DNA from: Trissonchulus latispiculum
Taxonomy: Eukaryota; Nematoda; Enoplea; Enoplida; Ironidae
Length of the DNA stretch: 64,000 bases
Direction: 5' to 3'
NCBI GenBank assembly: GCA_030248195.1
Contig: JASAND010030627.1
Span: 1 to 64,000 of the forward strand
Position 1 is the stretch's first letter. Every line of letters begins with the position of its first letter. Of this stretch, positions 10,660-23,800 are shown piece after piece. The notes under the pieces were generated by a model. The model was not told the origin of the DNA. It made no database searches and worked only from the letters and a program-made list of their open reading frames with translations. Made by a program: the position numbers and the translations under genes.

Positions 10660-13114
10660 CTTTTCGCTTCGCACACAATGATATTTCATCCAAAATACTG
10701 AACATCAATAATGAACATTAAAATCTTGAGAAAATGTCCAATGGCGGGAGATCTGGGAGCGGGGTCTTTCAGACATTGAGAATTTTCAAAAATTCCTAAG
10801 AATCAGGTCACAAAACCTGTACTTTTCCAAAGTAAGAAGATATTATATACACACAAAATGGGTAGAGATACAAAATGTACATTAGATGCCAAAAACATGT
10901 CTAAATTTACAAGTATATACTTAAAATATATTAATTAAAATTTAAAAATGTAATGGTTAATGATTGTTCTAAGAAACGCTGGTATTAGCAACGCTGAGTC
11001 AGAGTTGTATGCGGGCCGATTTTTCCGGCCCGCGCCCGGCCCGCAGCCCGCACCTTATGACCGCGGCCCGCAACACTCCGGCCCGCGGCCCGCACACGCG
11101 AAATCCGGCCCGCAGGTACCCGCACGTAAAAATTGCTTCCCATGTAGTACCTGAGCACCAAAACTGATGTATTTTCAAAGATACTTCCGGATCCGGCAAA
11201 TTTTAATGTTCGTTTGATTTGAACTTTGTTGTCTACCAATTTACTGTTCTTAAAGTGGTAACTAAAGCTTAGCTTCCCTTAACTAAAAGGGTACGCCATG
11301 AAAAATTTTTGGGGCGGGGATTTTGCTCATTTTTTCAAATGTTTGTCGCATATATCCTTGAGAGCGAGTTTCTTTCAGCACCTTAACGAGCTTAACTAAC
11401 CAGCTATTAATTGTACAAAAAATGAAAATTGGTTTTGAAAGCGGCGGCGCCGCAGCTGCAGCAAACACACACAGTTTCCCCATAACGCCGTATGCTGTGG
11501 AACTTCACTCGGCTGTAAGTGCCCTTAAGGTACTGGTTTACTACTCGACGGATTTCGGAAATTTTTGGCAGAGTGGAAATTCGAACTTTGGCGGAGGGAT
11601 GTTTTTCTTGGTTTTGGCTAGAACATAGTGAGTAGCATGAAAACTCAATGCGCATTTGGCGGATTTTCTCGACAATGAAGACCTGCAGGCAGAGCCAAAT
11701 CCAAAAAAGTCCTTCAGCCCATATGTACTTCATACCATGGCACGAACAGTGCTTTTATCAATTCTACAGTTTTGAAAAATCGATGTTCAAAAATGTTTGC
11801 TCAATAATTCAGGATCTTATATAACATTTCTTCCCGTTAAGCTTGAGGCCTGTACTTGAGGTCTTCAGTGAGAAGTTATCATGGATTTATATTTAGGTGC
11901 TTAAGTTTCCAACACGAAGTTCCAAAATTAAACTAAAAATTCAGTTTCTGCGCCAATTGCTAACCCCCACTTTCAGTGCTAAACACTTAAAAAAGTTCAT
12001 GTAGAAACCACAGGATTCAAGTTTGTAGATGATAAATAAGTTTCGACTTATATATATAATTTCTACAGGACATCGTTGATATTTTTCTCAAGAGATACTT
12101 TGGTATAATAGATTACAAGTTAGACTTGTACATTTTCAATACAAATAAAACCTGTAGTTTTCATGGGTTTATATGTTTTACTCAACAGCTACAGGTTATT
12201 ACTCGATACGCTGATAATGCTGACTGAGTATGTAGTGCATGCTGAAGGAATCGAATGGCATAACGAAGTTAAGTAATGTTTAAAATTCTGAAATATTGTA
12301 TATGATTTGTATATGATTAGGTATGTATGAAATTTCTAGAAAGCAAAATTAGCCCAGGAAAGTAGCCAAAATCGGCCCGCATCGGCCCGCGCCTGAAGTT
12401 AGTTTTTCGATACAGCTTTTCGTTAGCTCGGTATAGGCTTACATCTTAAGCTTAGAACTTTAGCTTATGCTGAACTAACGAAAAGCTGAATCGAAAACGG
12501 ATTTCAGATTCGTGTTCTGCGATCTCAGAAACCTCTGAATAGAACTTTTCAGCAAAATCGAAGACCAAAAATTTTTCGGTTCCCCTTGGTCCCCCCTTAC
12601 GAATCGAAAAAACCGAATTTCGCGAAATCGAAAAATTTTGCGATATTTGAACTCAGCGTGGTCGAAAACATACCTATACCAAATTTCAGCTCATTTGATC
12701 AAGTTTTGCGGAATCTGGGCCTGGGTGGGTTATCCAGAAAAGATCCAAAAGCTTTCCGTATAAAAATAAAGAACACTGGATGTGCATCAAAATTAACTCG
12801 AAGGAATGGTCTGGACCAGCAAAGTTTCGAACAACTAGAGCTGGTATTGGATTATTTATTATACCTAGTATAAACTAAATCGAAAAGTCGATTTTTACAA
12901 GCTTTCAACTTTGCAACCACCTATTTAAAAAATGTGCCACTGTAGAGTATAAGAAATATTAGTGTGCCGTGCCAGTCTAAGTATAGGTCGTTTGAGTTTG
13001 CACTAAAATGTAATATTTCATGAATGATCAAAATAAAATAATGATTACCTATTCTTGTGGCTCAAAACTACTCACATGTAGTGCACTTCACTAGTTGAAC
13101 CGGTGTATCAATTA
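10660..13114. other. Intergenic with GC-rich tract and a hairpin
   Basis: No gene recognised. A GC-rich tract of CGGCCCGC words (about 11018-11130) follows a hAT-like CAGAGTTGTATGCGGG start at 11000; no matching right end was found. An inverted repeat at 12403-12497 pairs TTTTTCGATACAGCTTTTCG with CGAAAAGCTGAATCGAAAA. Confidence 0.4.
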
Positions 13115-13924
13115 GTTGGGGGTAGTGTTGTCACGTTAGCGAAAAATCCGGGCCGGGCCCGGGCCGGGCCGTTCCTAGACATCCGGGCCGGGCCCCGGGC
13201 CGGGCCACGCCCGGCCCGAGCCCGGCCCGGATTTTGGGCCCGAAACAGGCCCGAGGCCCGGCCCGGATTTCGGGCCCGAAACAGGCCCGGAGTCGGGCCC
13301 GAAACAGGCCCGAATGGTCAAAATTAGTAAAAACGATTTTTGATATAGTTTTTAGTAGATAACAAACATAAGTAATCGGAAATAAATGTAAAAATAATAT
13401 ACAATAATGTATCGGCATTAACTTTGCAATGTCTGTTAATTTAAAATAACGCTTTATTATGAACTGTATATAACTTCCTTTGTTTGTCTTTTGAATTTTT
13501 ATAAACGTCTTTTCAATAAACGAATAGGCATAATAAAGCAATGCATCACTCACCAATCTATCATTGAAAGCATTTCAATGAACCCGATTTAGGTATAATT
13601 CGAGAACGGTATCGATCTCTAACAGAGTAAAACTGCCAAACCAAGAACGATGTTTTTAAGTAATACTTGATATTTATTATCTAACGTCTACTTTTCAGTT
13701 CAATTGAAGTGAAAAAGCTTCTTGTTTCAAGGATTCTCCGAAAAATTTGGTGTTTTTCTGTCCATTTATATCAATTTTTCCTTTGGCCCGGAAACGGCCC
13801 GGGAAAAAACCCGGGCCTGTTTCGGGCCGGGCCCGAAAAAAATCCGGGCCGGGCTCGGGCCAGGGCCGGCCCGGGCCCGGGGCCCGAGCCCGAAACAGGC
13901 CCGGATGACAACACTAGTTGGGGG
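13115..13924. mobile_element. hAT-type MITE, GGCCCGG family, with 8-bp TSD
   Basis: Termini TAGTGTTGTCA (13123-13133) and TGACAACACTA (13906-13916) are perfect inverted repeats. They are flanked by direct GTTGGGGG duplications (13115-13122 and 13917-13924). The terminus and 8-bp duplication fit hAT. Both ends carry 100-170 bp of GGGCCGGGCCC and GGGCCCGAAACAGGCCCG repeats. The 450-bp AT-rich core encodes nothing recognisable. Confidence 0.85.
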
Positions 13925-15280
13925 TGGAACCGTAAAGTAGGTTGATTGATTGCGAGTTTGGTCTGTTCTGCCATTTATGTAGCCTAATTATGGTAATAAT
14001 AATAATAATATTAATGGGAATTTTTATAATATGTGCTATTTTGAATGTCTGCTTTGTTTGGTGACGGGAATAAACATCTGCATTGAATAATGACTATCTT
14101 ACTGATTGAGCGGACCCTAATTCTTACATGACTAGATAAAAACCAGCCAAACTCTTTTATTGGAAATTAAGACTTCTCACACACTTTTGACGAGAACTTG
14201 CAGTTCTGCGGTTAGTCAGCGTGAAATTAGCTCCAGGGTTCCATACCCGACACCACTGTAGTTTGGAGAACGAATTCAAACTTAAGCTTGGAACGATTGT
14301 GCCTGAGTTGAACGCAGGTGTGCCAAACCGAAGGTTGTGGGTTCGGTCCGCACCTCAAGCCAGAAGTTTTCGGATAGGAGGTGCTGCAGTGACACGTCCT
14401 TTTTTCTTAATTACCTTGCATATGACACTAATTTCTTCCAGTTTGTTGCAGTACCGTGAGCTTCGTGCATTAGGTTAACACATACTACACGTTAATTCAG
14501 CGCTGACTTTTGCACACATTTCTAAATTCCTGCTCCCTTTCTGAACATAGTACTCTGAATAAATAAAGACTAGTTTGCTACTTCAACTAGAATTGTACTT
14601 ATTCATGGATCTTTCCGTTGACTTCAAGCAGGAATTAAAAGTATTAAACCGACGTGGAATGATATACACACGGTCACTAAACAGCAGGGTCAGCAGTCGA
14701 AGGACGAAGGACGAAGGTTAGTACAAAATATTTATTGTGATATAGTCACCTTGTACAAAAATGCTTTATTTACAAGCATAAAACTCATAGTTCACAAATG
14801 TTGCATTGATAAACAAAGAAAAGTAGGTATCATGAGATCTAAGTGTAAGCAGTTGCAACCAGACTGCGAGTACAAAGAATCAATCTGCCAGCGATATATG
14901 CGAAAAATCGTCGTGCCTAAAACAGCAAGCATCCTTTGAAATATAAATAAAATAATTTTCCTTCGACTAGTTCGCCTTTCGGCAGCCTGAACTAATTTGA
15001 CCCGTTATTTACTTACGAAATCCTTAGTCAAAGTTACATAAAGCGACTCAGATCGAACTCGATAGTGGTAGCTATGATCCATCCCACCGAAGACCCGAAA
15101 ATATTTAATATTGTATCACAGGTACTGCAACCAGATTTCCTTCTTTCAGTGCATTTCATGGTGCTGATACTTTGGCAGGTGCAATTGTTACTACCACTCA
15201 TTGCTACCATTTTCGCTAATTCGCGTTAAATTCATTCTAAGATTCAATTCTAATTCGATCTACAGCTCGACGGGAGTTTT
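13925..15280. other. Intergenic, downstream of receptor gene 1
   Basis: A TAA microsatellite lies at 13993-14012. A degraded tRNA-like segment near 14295-14365 has a GGTTGTGGGTTCGGTCC B-box-like word. The C-terminal exon(s) of receptor gene 1 should be here, since exon 10 ends on a donor, but I could not place them. Confidence 0.35.
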
Positions 15281-15349
15281 CCTCGGTAGCTCAATTGGTA
15301 TAGCGTAGATGTTTAAATAGAAGGTTGTGGGTTCGATCACCTCAGGTCC
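15281..15349 (+). tRNA. tRNA-like sequence
   Basis: GGTAGCTCAATTGGTATAGCG is a good A-box/D-arm match and GTGGGTTCGATCAC a B box with one base missing. The anticodon arm does not pair well. Probably a SINE head or pseudo-tRNA. Confidence 0.4.
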
Positions 15350-15463
15350 TATCAGCCGTTGTGTCAATGTATATATGAAAACAGTAGCTTTGCTTTTTGA
15401 ACTCAAGTAATTAAGTGACATTTAACAGAATTGAGCACAAAAAGGTGTCTCAGTAGTATTTAC

Positions 15464-17808
15464 CTTTGGCATTGATAAAACATGAAACACAAATATGAGG
15501 CACCCGCTTGTAATATGCAACGCTGACACAATGCAATAAAGTTCTATCCTTTGATGATAGACGGCATATGAGCCAATCCACAGACCCACGGCATTAGCAC
15601 ATAAAATCCCGAAAAAGCCGCCTAGGCTTATTCTACAACACAAAGTGTAGTCACATCAAGTATTGAGCATTGCGTGGATAACAATTTAATTATTAAGTAT
15701 TCTACTAAAGACACACGAAATAATTTTAAATATCAAAGAATGAATCAATGTATGTGGTTAGATGTACTGTCCCCAGAAGCAATTCAGTTAGTAAGTACGC
15801 CTTGAGAGTAAGTTGTAGAAATAACCCTTACATTGATGAGTTCCACTCTGCTGAAGGCGTCAGCGGTAGACGATGAAGCCGTTGGTCCCTGTTTGTCATC
15901 AAGGTGGCCTCTGCTATGAGTAGAGCTGATACAGCGCAACAGATCACTGGAAGTTCTGTCAACAACTTTAGATTGTCACCGTGGTTCACCCAGCACCTTC
16001 AAAGCAAAAGTACGGTTACTTATAATGGTCATGGCACATGTCTGTGCCTGACAAGTTGTTTGGTTTATGCTAATTGCGTTCTAGGAGAAAAACAAAACAA
16101 TCCAATTTGTGTCAATGTGCAAAATTTCTCAATACCCTGTATAAGTACATCTTGAATTTTCACACTTTTCAGTATTATTCTTAAAGCAATGTTTAGCTTA
16201 ATATAGCTTTATGTCAATGAGTAACTTGTGCAAAACTCCTCAAAATAGTAAAAGTACAACCTGTATTTGCAATCGTGTCAGTATTAATTTCCGCGCAAGT
16301 CTTGTCTAGCTTAAACAAGCTTTAGCTTTTGCTGCTTTGTGCCAACGAGTAAAAATATGTAGTCAGCATTCGGCCAGGATCGACCCCGATTGAACATCTA
16401 TTTAAAAACTTGAATTAAGTCTAATAGATAATGATGGATTACGGTTTCGTTTTAATCCCATTTTGAATCCAGATTATTAAGGTTTCAACCCGATCATAAC
16501 CTTTGATAAGATCGCTCCCTGGAGTATCAATATGAGTGTTTATTGGTGGTTTATTTCAGTGTGAACTTACGAGTATAACGAAGAATATTCACGAAATGCT
16601 GTAATTCCAGAAACTGCAGAAACTATTGCCGGCAATCCTAAACCAACAAAACCAAAATATATACCCGCACTGTTTTGAAATCACAGAAACTTTATGTGAA
16701 TGTTGTAGGTAATTTACAAATTATCATCAGTTGGTTATTGAAGCCTCAGTACTGCACCACCGTGACATGGTCACATCTTTGAAAATATACAATAGTCAGC
16801 TTAAGGTAAGTGCGCTCTAGGCAAAGTCGGGTTTGTAGGTAATATATTTTACAGCTTATGAAACTGAAATTTTTACTATTTAACTTGGGTGCGTTACTGT
16901 CCAAAGTGTTTTGTTCTGTTCCTAACAATACTGATCATGCCAATATAAATAACTTTTCAGTTCCACTATAACTACGAACAGTACCTACCAAAGCCAACAC
17001 AAGCCATTTTTTGCTTGCTGATAAAGGAACCATTTGATGTAATGCTGGACAATATCCATAGCAAATGAAGAGACTCCAGCAGAAAGAATGCGTTCACTAC
17101 TTGAAACAAATATTGTAGCATTATTGCTACAACATTGCAGTAAGTCTAAAATTTGACAAAAACATTTAGCTTGTGTCATGCGAGACTATTGTGTACAATG
17201 AAGAAAGAAACTGAAGTGAATTAAATTAAATTATTAATCAAATTATTATGATTGCTATGCTCAGGCGGTACAAAAAGGAATGTTCCACAAACCCAGCTGT
17301 ATCTGTTTTCAACGGATGTAAGAATGAATATGTGAGCTACGAACATTGACAATTCCTCGCACAGGTGGATGAATCCGGTATAAGTTTTGTTTCTAAATCA
17401 AACAATATTAACTATAGTTAATCCTGAACATAACAAAATTAGAAAATAACAATTATGATTATCACAATAGTAAACTTTGTCCAAATCTGAAGGATAATGC
17501 TTGCTCATTCACATTGACCAACGCAACGATGGTCTACGCACAGTTGCGCGTGAACATGTACCCATAATGGTGTAGACTTGAACAAACCAAAAATGAAACC
17601 CAAATAATCCTGCCTCGATCTAGGGATAACAGCCTGAACCACTTTTTCAAGACAAGTAAGCCTAGGAATGGGAACCTAACTGTTACCTTGTTAAAATTTG
17701 AGTAATAATGGAACAAAGCAGACCACTTAGAATCCATAGACAACCCAAAACTTTGATGGCCATGGCCAGATTGGTAAGAAGCGGTGACATCTTTGGTCCT
17801 GGAGGTTT
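15464..17808 (-). CDS. Receptor gene 1, exons 5-10: seven-transmembrane core
   Basis: Exon 5 (17808-17687) encodes TM1 (LAMAIKVLGCLWILSGLL). Exon 6 (17392-17293) encodes TM2 (HLCEELSMFVAHIFILTS). Exon 7 (17145-16989) encodes TM3 (AIMLQYLFQVVNAFFLLE). Exon 8 (16637-16571) encodes TM4 (GLPAIVSAVSGITAF). Exon 9 (15996-15832) encodes loop-2 CW and TM5 (PVICCAVSALLIAE). Exon 10 (15632-15464) encodes TM6 and TM7 (LYCIVSALHITSGCLIFVF). Phases chain without conflict (0,2,0,1,2,2,0). Conserved TM3 and loop-2 cysteines and the E-x-LHLLW stretch fit the 7tm_2 fold of secretin/adhesion receptors. Exon 6 ends on GTTTGT, where the paralogue has GTAAGT. Confidence 0.75.
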
Positions 17809-20800
17809 CTATGATAAAAGACGTGATCAGTTAAAGAGGACGTTGTGCAGTAAGGAGGAAACGAGAGTTGTATGTTTCAAAAATTCATAATTCATTTAGT
17901 AGCAAACTAGTAAAGGTTTAAACTGCTTACATTAGTATCTTTTAGATCACAGTTTGTAATATTTTCTGGAAATCTTTCAGTAGGTTCGCCGTTTTTCAAA
18001 TACGCCCTCAACCATTTACACTTTGGATCCTTCCAAAACGACATTTCTTCTTCGAATAATAAGCGTCCCAACTTCTCATACTCCTGCGGTACCGGTGGCA
18101 AGAGTACTCCATCTAATGAAGTTATATTTCCCAAAATGTAACCAGCCATGTAAATTTCATTCTTCATGTCAAATCCAAGAGTTGACAAATATTCCTTTAC
18201 CTGACAAGTAAGCAAAAAGAAATACACAGAAATGGATAGGCAGTAAATCTAACCAATGATTACCAGGAAATAGATTGAATGTTTATCTAGCTCAGTACAG
18301 ATTTCCGATCAGGCACTCGAGTTGCTTATGCATCTGAATGTCAGCTGAATCTATTTCAAGATGGTTATTTTCACGTATATTTGGTTGACGCCCCAAACTA
18401 AGACAAAATTTGATAATACCTTTCAAAATAAGTTCTTTTAGAAATCAAACACTCTCCGCACAGCCCCGCCTCACTACATTCGACATTCGAAATTTCCGTG
18501 CTGGACAGATTTTCGCAACTTCTTACAGTTTGAGAGCACCTGCTAGCTATGACTGTATGACGCTATGACGATACGACTCGTTCGAAAGATCTCGTCCGAG
18601 TTCTACATGTTAGCGTTTTAAAGCATCATTCTAGCTTTTCCGTATCGTGAGAGATCAAAAATGTCTATTAGAAGTGCATGCTCTGTGTAAGCCTTTAAGT
18701 TTTGTAGCGCTGAGATAAAATAGGGAGATAAATTGGTGCAGAGGGCCAGGAATAACCAGTCTTAGATCTTGTTAGTTAACTTCATCACGGCGGACATCAA
18801 ATGCATTATAATTGAATCAGTCGTTTTATCATAAGATGATCATCTCTACCGCAAGTTCTGTCATAAAAGGTAGTAGCTAAAACAGTATTGATTACCATTT
18901 GAAATGATCTGTCGTTTGTTACAAATGCTGGCGATGCCCTGACAGTCGAAACATCGGTCTTGACAAATGAACTTTTTGAAGGTTTCATGGAAGTATCAAA
19001 AATGATGACCACAGTAGACTTTAAAGGAGTGTTTGATTTACTGTTTGTCTCCATGGGAGATGTGTTTTCGGAACTCTTCCATGTTGGTAATGCATAAATT
19101 GTCGAAGGTCCTTGTGTTCCTGCAGTTAAAGCATCTGTATTAATGGTAAACGTCCGTAATGCAAGCGTAGGATTGGTATTTGTGTAGGTGTGGACACCTG
19201 TAGCAAGTGGTTCAACAGATATCCAGCGATTCGATGCTTTTTTTGTCGTCGCATTCGTTACAGCATAAGCTGTGGCAGCCCTTGTTGTAGCTGGAATAGT
19301 AATTGCTGACAATAACACAATGTCTTTTGTGGTATCAGTTGTCGACTCAATAATTGCCAAGGATGCCGCACTATATATCGATGCACTGGTTTGTGGTTTC
19401 GCTCTTGCAGTAGCTGCAGTGGGCGGGGAGGATATTGCAAAAGAATTTGCTGCCCCTATACTTTCAGTATCCCCAGCAACACCAGAATCAGTTGATGCTC
19501 CAATTGTTGGTGGTGCTGCAGTCAAAGTTGCTGTTTCCGTCGTAGGTGCAGATACTGCCACTGTCGTTGTTCCTCCTGTAACTGTCAAGAGTGCGTTAAT
19601 GGACGCCGTATGGGCTACAACTCCAGTTACAGCTATACTGGCTTCTTGTGATGGTTTCACTGGTGTAGTCATGGTGGAGGAAGCATAAGCCAATGCGGAT
19701 GCAATTATTGCTGAAGACAATTCAGTGGGTGTCGAATGTTTTGCGGATTGTTGTAATGATTCCGTCATTGTAAGAATTGTTGTTGTTTCAATAATTGAAT
19801 GTGCCTGTTTCGATAACGTGGTGGTAACGGATGTTGTAATATTAGCCGTCTCTGCAGTAAAAACAGACTGCATTGTTGTTGCCTCCCTTGCGGAAGCTAT
19901 ACCTCGTGTGGAAGCCGAAACGATAGAAGGATTCTGTGTTGATGTTGAGAGTTGTGTGGATGATATAGACGTTTCTACTGCGAAAATCGAGGCAGTTGCT
20001 ATAGGTGTCTCTGTGAACGTTGACTGCATTGTTGTTGGTGTAATTGTTGTTGATGCTACAGCCGGAGTCGTAGTTGTGGATGTTTTTATAGTTTCTTTAG
20101 TTGTCGCCTGGTTAGTGGAACATGAACATTGGACAGATATAGCATTGGTAGAAGGATTCATTGTTGAAATTGAGAGTTGTGTGGATGATATCGATGTGTC
20201 TACTGCGACAGCCGAGGCAGTTGCTATAGGCGTCTCTGTAAACGTTGACTGCATCGTTGTTGGTGTAATTGTTATTGATGCTACAGCCGGTGTCGTAGTT
20301 GTGGATGTTTTTGTAGTTTCCTTAGTTGTTGCCGCGTTAGAGGAAACTGAACTTTGAACAGATGTAGCAGTGGTAAAAGGATTCACTGTTGACGTTGAGA
20401 GTTGTGCGGTCGATGTTGATGTTTCTACTGCGATAATCGAGGCAGTTGCTATAGGTGTCTCTGTAAACGTTGACTGTATTGTTGTTGGTGTAATTATTAT
20501 TGATGCTACAGCCGGCGTCGAACTAGTAGATGTTTTTGGAGTTTCCTTAATTATTTCCTCGTTAGTGAAAGCTGAACTTTGGGGTGAGGTTGCAATGGTC
20601 GAAGGATTCACTGTTGACGTTGAGAGTTGTGTGGATGATGCTGATGTTTCCACTGCGACAATCGAGGCAGTTGCTATAGGCGTGTCTGTAAACGTTGACT
20701 GTATTGTTGTTGGTGTAATTGTTATTGATACTACAGCCGGCGTCGAACTAGTAGATGTTTTTGGAGTTTCCTTAATTATTTCCTCGTTAGTGAAAGCTGA

Positions 20801-23800
20801 ACTTTGGGGTGAGGTTGCAATGGTCGAAGGATTCACTGTTGACGTTGAGAGTTGTGTGGATGATGCTGATGTTTCCACTGCGACAATCGAGGCAGTTGCT
20901 ATAGGTGTGTCTGTAAACGTTGACTGTATTGTTCTTGGTGTAATTGTTATTGATACTACAGCCGGCGTCGAACTAGTAGATGTTTTTGGAGCTTCCTTAA
21001 TTATTTCCTCGTTAGTGAAAGCTGAACTTTGGGGTGAGGTTGCAATGGTCGAAGGATTCACTGTTGACATTGAGAGTTGTGTGGATGATGCTGATGTTTC
21101 TACTGCGATAATCGAGGCAGTTGCTATAGGTGTCTCTGTAAAAGTTGACTGTATTGTTTTTGGTGCAATTGTTATTGATGCTACAGCCGGCGTCGAACTA
21201 GTAGATGTTTTTGGAGTTTCCTTAATTATTTCCTCGTTAGTGAAAGCAGAACTTTGGGGTGAGGTTGCAATGGTCGAAGGATTCACTGTTGAAATTGAGA
21301 GTTGTGTGGATAATATCGATGTGTCTACAGCGACACTCGAGGCAGTCGCTATAGACGTCTCTGTAAACGTTGACTGCATCGTTGTTGGTGTAATTGTTAT
21401 TGATGCTACAGCCGGAGTCGTAGTTGTGGATGTTTTTGTAGTTTCTTTAGTTGTTGCCTGGTCAGTGGAACCTGAACTTTGATCAGAAGTAGCAGTGGTA
21501 GAAGGATTCACTGTTGACATTGAGAGTTGTGTGGATGATGCTGATGTTTCTACTGCGACAATCGAGGCAGTTGCTATAGGTGTCTCTGTAAACGTTGACT
21601 GTATTGTTGTTGGTGTAATTGTTATTGACACAACAGACGGCATCGTAGTTGTGGATGTTGTTGTAGTTTCCTCAGTTGTTGCCTCGTTAGTGTAAGGTGA
21701 ACTTTCTGATGAGGTTGCTATGGACGAAGGATTCAATGTTGAAATTGAGAATTGTGTGGATGATATCGATGTTTCTACTGCGAAAATCGAGGCAGTTGCT
21801 ATAGGTGTCTCTGTAAATGTTGACTGCATTGTTGTTGGTGTAATTGTTATTGATACAGCCGGCGTCGTAGTTGTGGATGTTTTTGTAGTTTCTTTAGTTG
21901 TTGCCGCGTTAGAGGAAACTGAACTTTGAACAAATGTAGCAGTGGTAGAAGGATTCACTGTTGACGTTAAGAGTTGTGCGGTTGATGTCGATGTTTCAAC
22001 AGCGACAGTCGAGGCAGTTGTTATAGATGTCTCTTTAAACGTTGACTTCATTGTTCTTGGTGTAATTGTTATTGATACTACAGCCGGCGTCGAACTAGTA
22101 GATGTTTTTGGAGCTTCCTTAATTATTTCCTCGTTAGTGAAAGCTGAACTTTGGGGTGAGGGTGCAATGGTCGAAGGATTCACTGTTGACATTGAGAGTT
22201 GTGTGGATGATGCTGATGTTTCTACTGCGATAATCGAGGCAGTTGCTATAGGTGTCTCTGTAAAAGTTGACTGTATTGTTTTTGGTGCAATTGTTATTGA
22301 TGCTACAGCCGGCGTCGAACTAGTAGATGTTTTTGGAGTTTCCTTAATTATTTCCTCGTTAGTGAAAGCAGAACTTTGGGGTGAGGTTGCAATGGTCGAA
22401 GGATTCACTGTTGAAATTGAGAGTTGTGTGGATAATATCGATGTGTCTACAGCGACACTCGAGGCAGTCGCTATAGACGTCTCTGTAAACGTTGACTGCA
22501 TCGTTGTTGGTGTAATTGTTATTGATGCTACAGCCGGAGTCGTAGTTGTGGATGTTTTTGTAGTTTCTTTAGTTGTTGCCTGGTCAGTGGAACCTGAACT
22601 TTGATCAGAAGTAGCAGTGGTAGAAGGATTCACTGTTGACATTGAGAGTTGTGTGGATGATGCTGATGTTTCTACTGCGACAATCGAGGCAGTTGCTATA
22701 GGTGTCTCTGTAAACGTTGACTGTATTGTTGTTGGTGTAATTGTTATTGACACAACAGACGGCATCGTAGTTGTGGATGTTGTTGTAGTTTCCTCAGTTG
22801 TTGCCTCGTTAGTGTAAGGTGAACTTTCTGATGAGGTTGCTATGGACGAAGGATTCAATGTTGAAATTGAGAATTGTGTGGATGATATCGATGTTTCTAC
22901 TGCGAAAATCGAGGCAGTTGCTATAGGTGTCTCTGTAAATGTTGACTGCATTGTTGTTGGTGTAATTGTTATTGATACAGCCGGCGTCGTAGTTGTGGAT
23001 GTTTTTGTAGTTTCTTTAGTTGTTGCCGCGTTAGAGGAAACTGAACTTTGAACAAATGTAGCAGTGGTAGAAGGATTCACTGTTGACGTTAAGAGTTGTG
23101 CGGTTGATGTCGATGTTTCAACAGCGACAGTCGAGGCAGTTGTTATAGATGTCTCTTTAAACGTTGACTTCATTGTTGTTGGTGTAATTGTTATTGACGC
23201 TACTGCCGGCGTCGTAGTTGTGGATGTTTTTGTAGTTTCTTTAGTTGTTGCCTGGACAGTGGAACCTGAACTTTGAACAGATGTAGCAGTGGTAGAAGGA
23301 TTCACTGTTGACGTTGAGAGTTGTGCGGTTGATGTCGATGTTTCTGCAGCGACAGTCGAGGCAGTTGTTATAGATGTCTCTGTAAACGTTGACTGCATTG
23401 TTGTTGGTGTAATTGTTATTGACGCTACAGCCGGCATCGTAGTTATGGATGTTTTTGTAGTTTCTTTAGTTGTTGCCTGGACAGTGGAACCTGAACTTTG
23501 AACAGATGTAGCAGTGGTAGAAGGATTCACTGTTGACGTTGAGAGTTGTGCGGTTGATGTCGATGTTTCTACAGCGACAGTCGATGCAGTTGTTATAGAT
23601 GTCTCTGTAAACGTTGACTGCATTGTTGTTGGTGTAATTGTTATTGACGCTACAGACGGCGTCGTAGTTGTGGATGTTTTTGTAGTTTCTTTAGTTGTTG
23701 CCTGGACAGTGGAACCTGAACTTTGAACAGATGTAGCAGTGGTAGAAGGATTCACTGTTGACGTTGAGAGTTGTGCGGTTGATGTCGATGTTTCTACAGC

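Noticed and set aside
11000..12396. Possible further hAT element starting CAGAGTTGTATGCGGG
   Set aside because: No matching inverted right end and no 8-bp duplication found.
13103..13945. Gly/Pro/Arg-rich frames on both strands
   Set aside because: Products of GGGCCCG arrays in the hAT MITE ends.
20370..21482. 370-codon plus-strand open frame over the mucin repeats, and similar neighbours
   Set aside because: Antisense shadow of the 225-bp coding repeat. The repeat unit lacks stops on that strand, so long frames arise by repetition. Composition (Val/Asp/Ile) fits no protein family.
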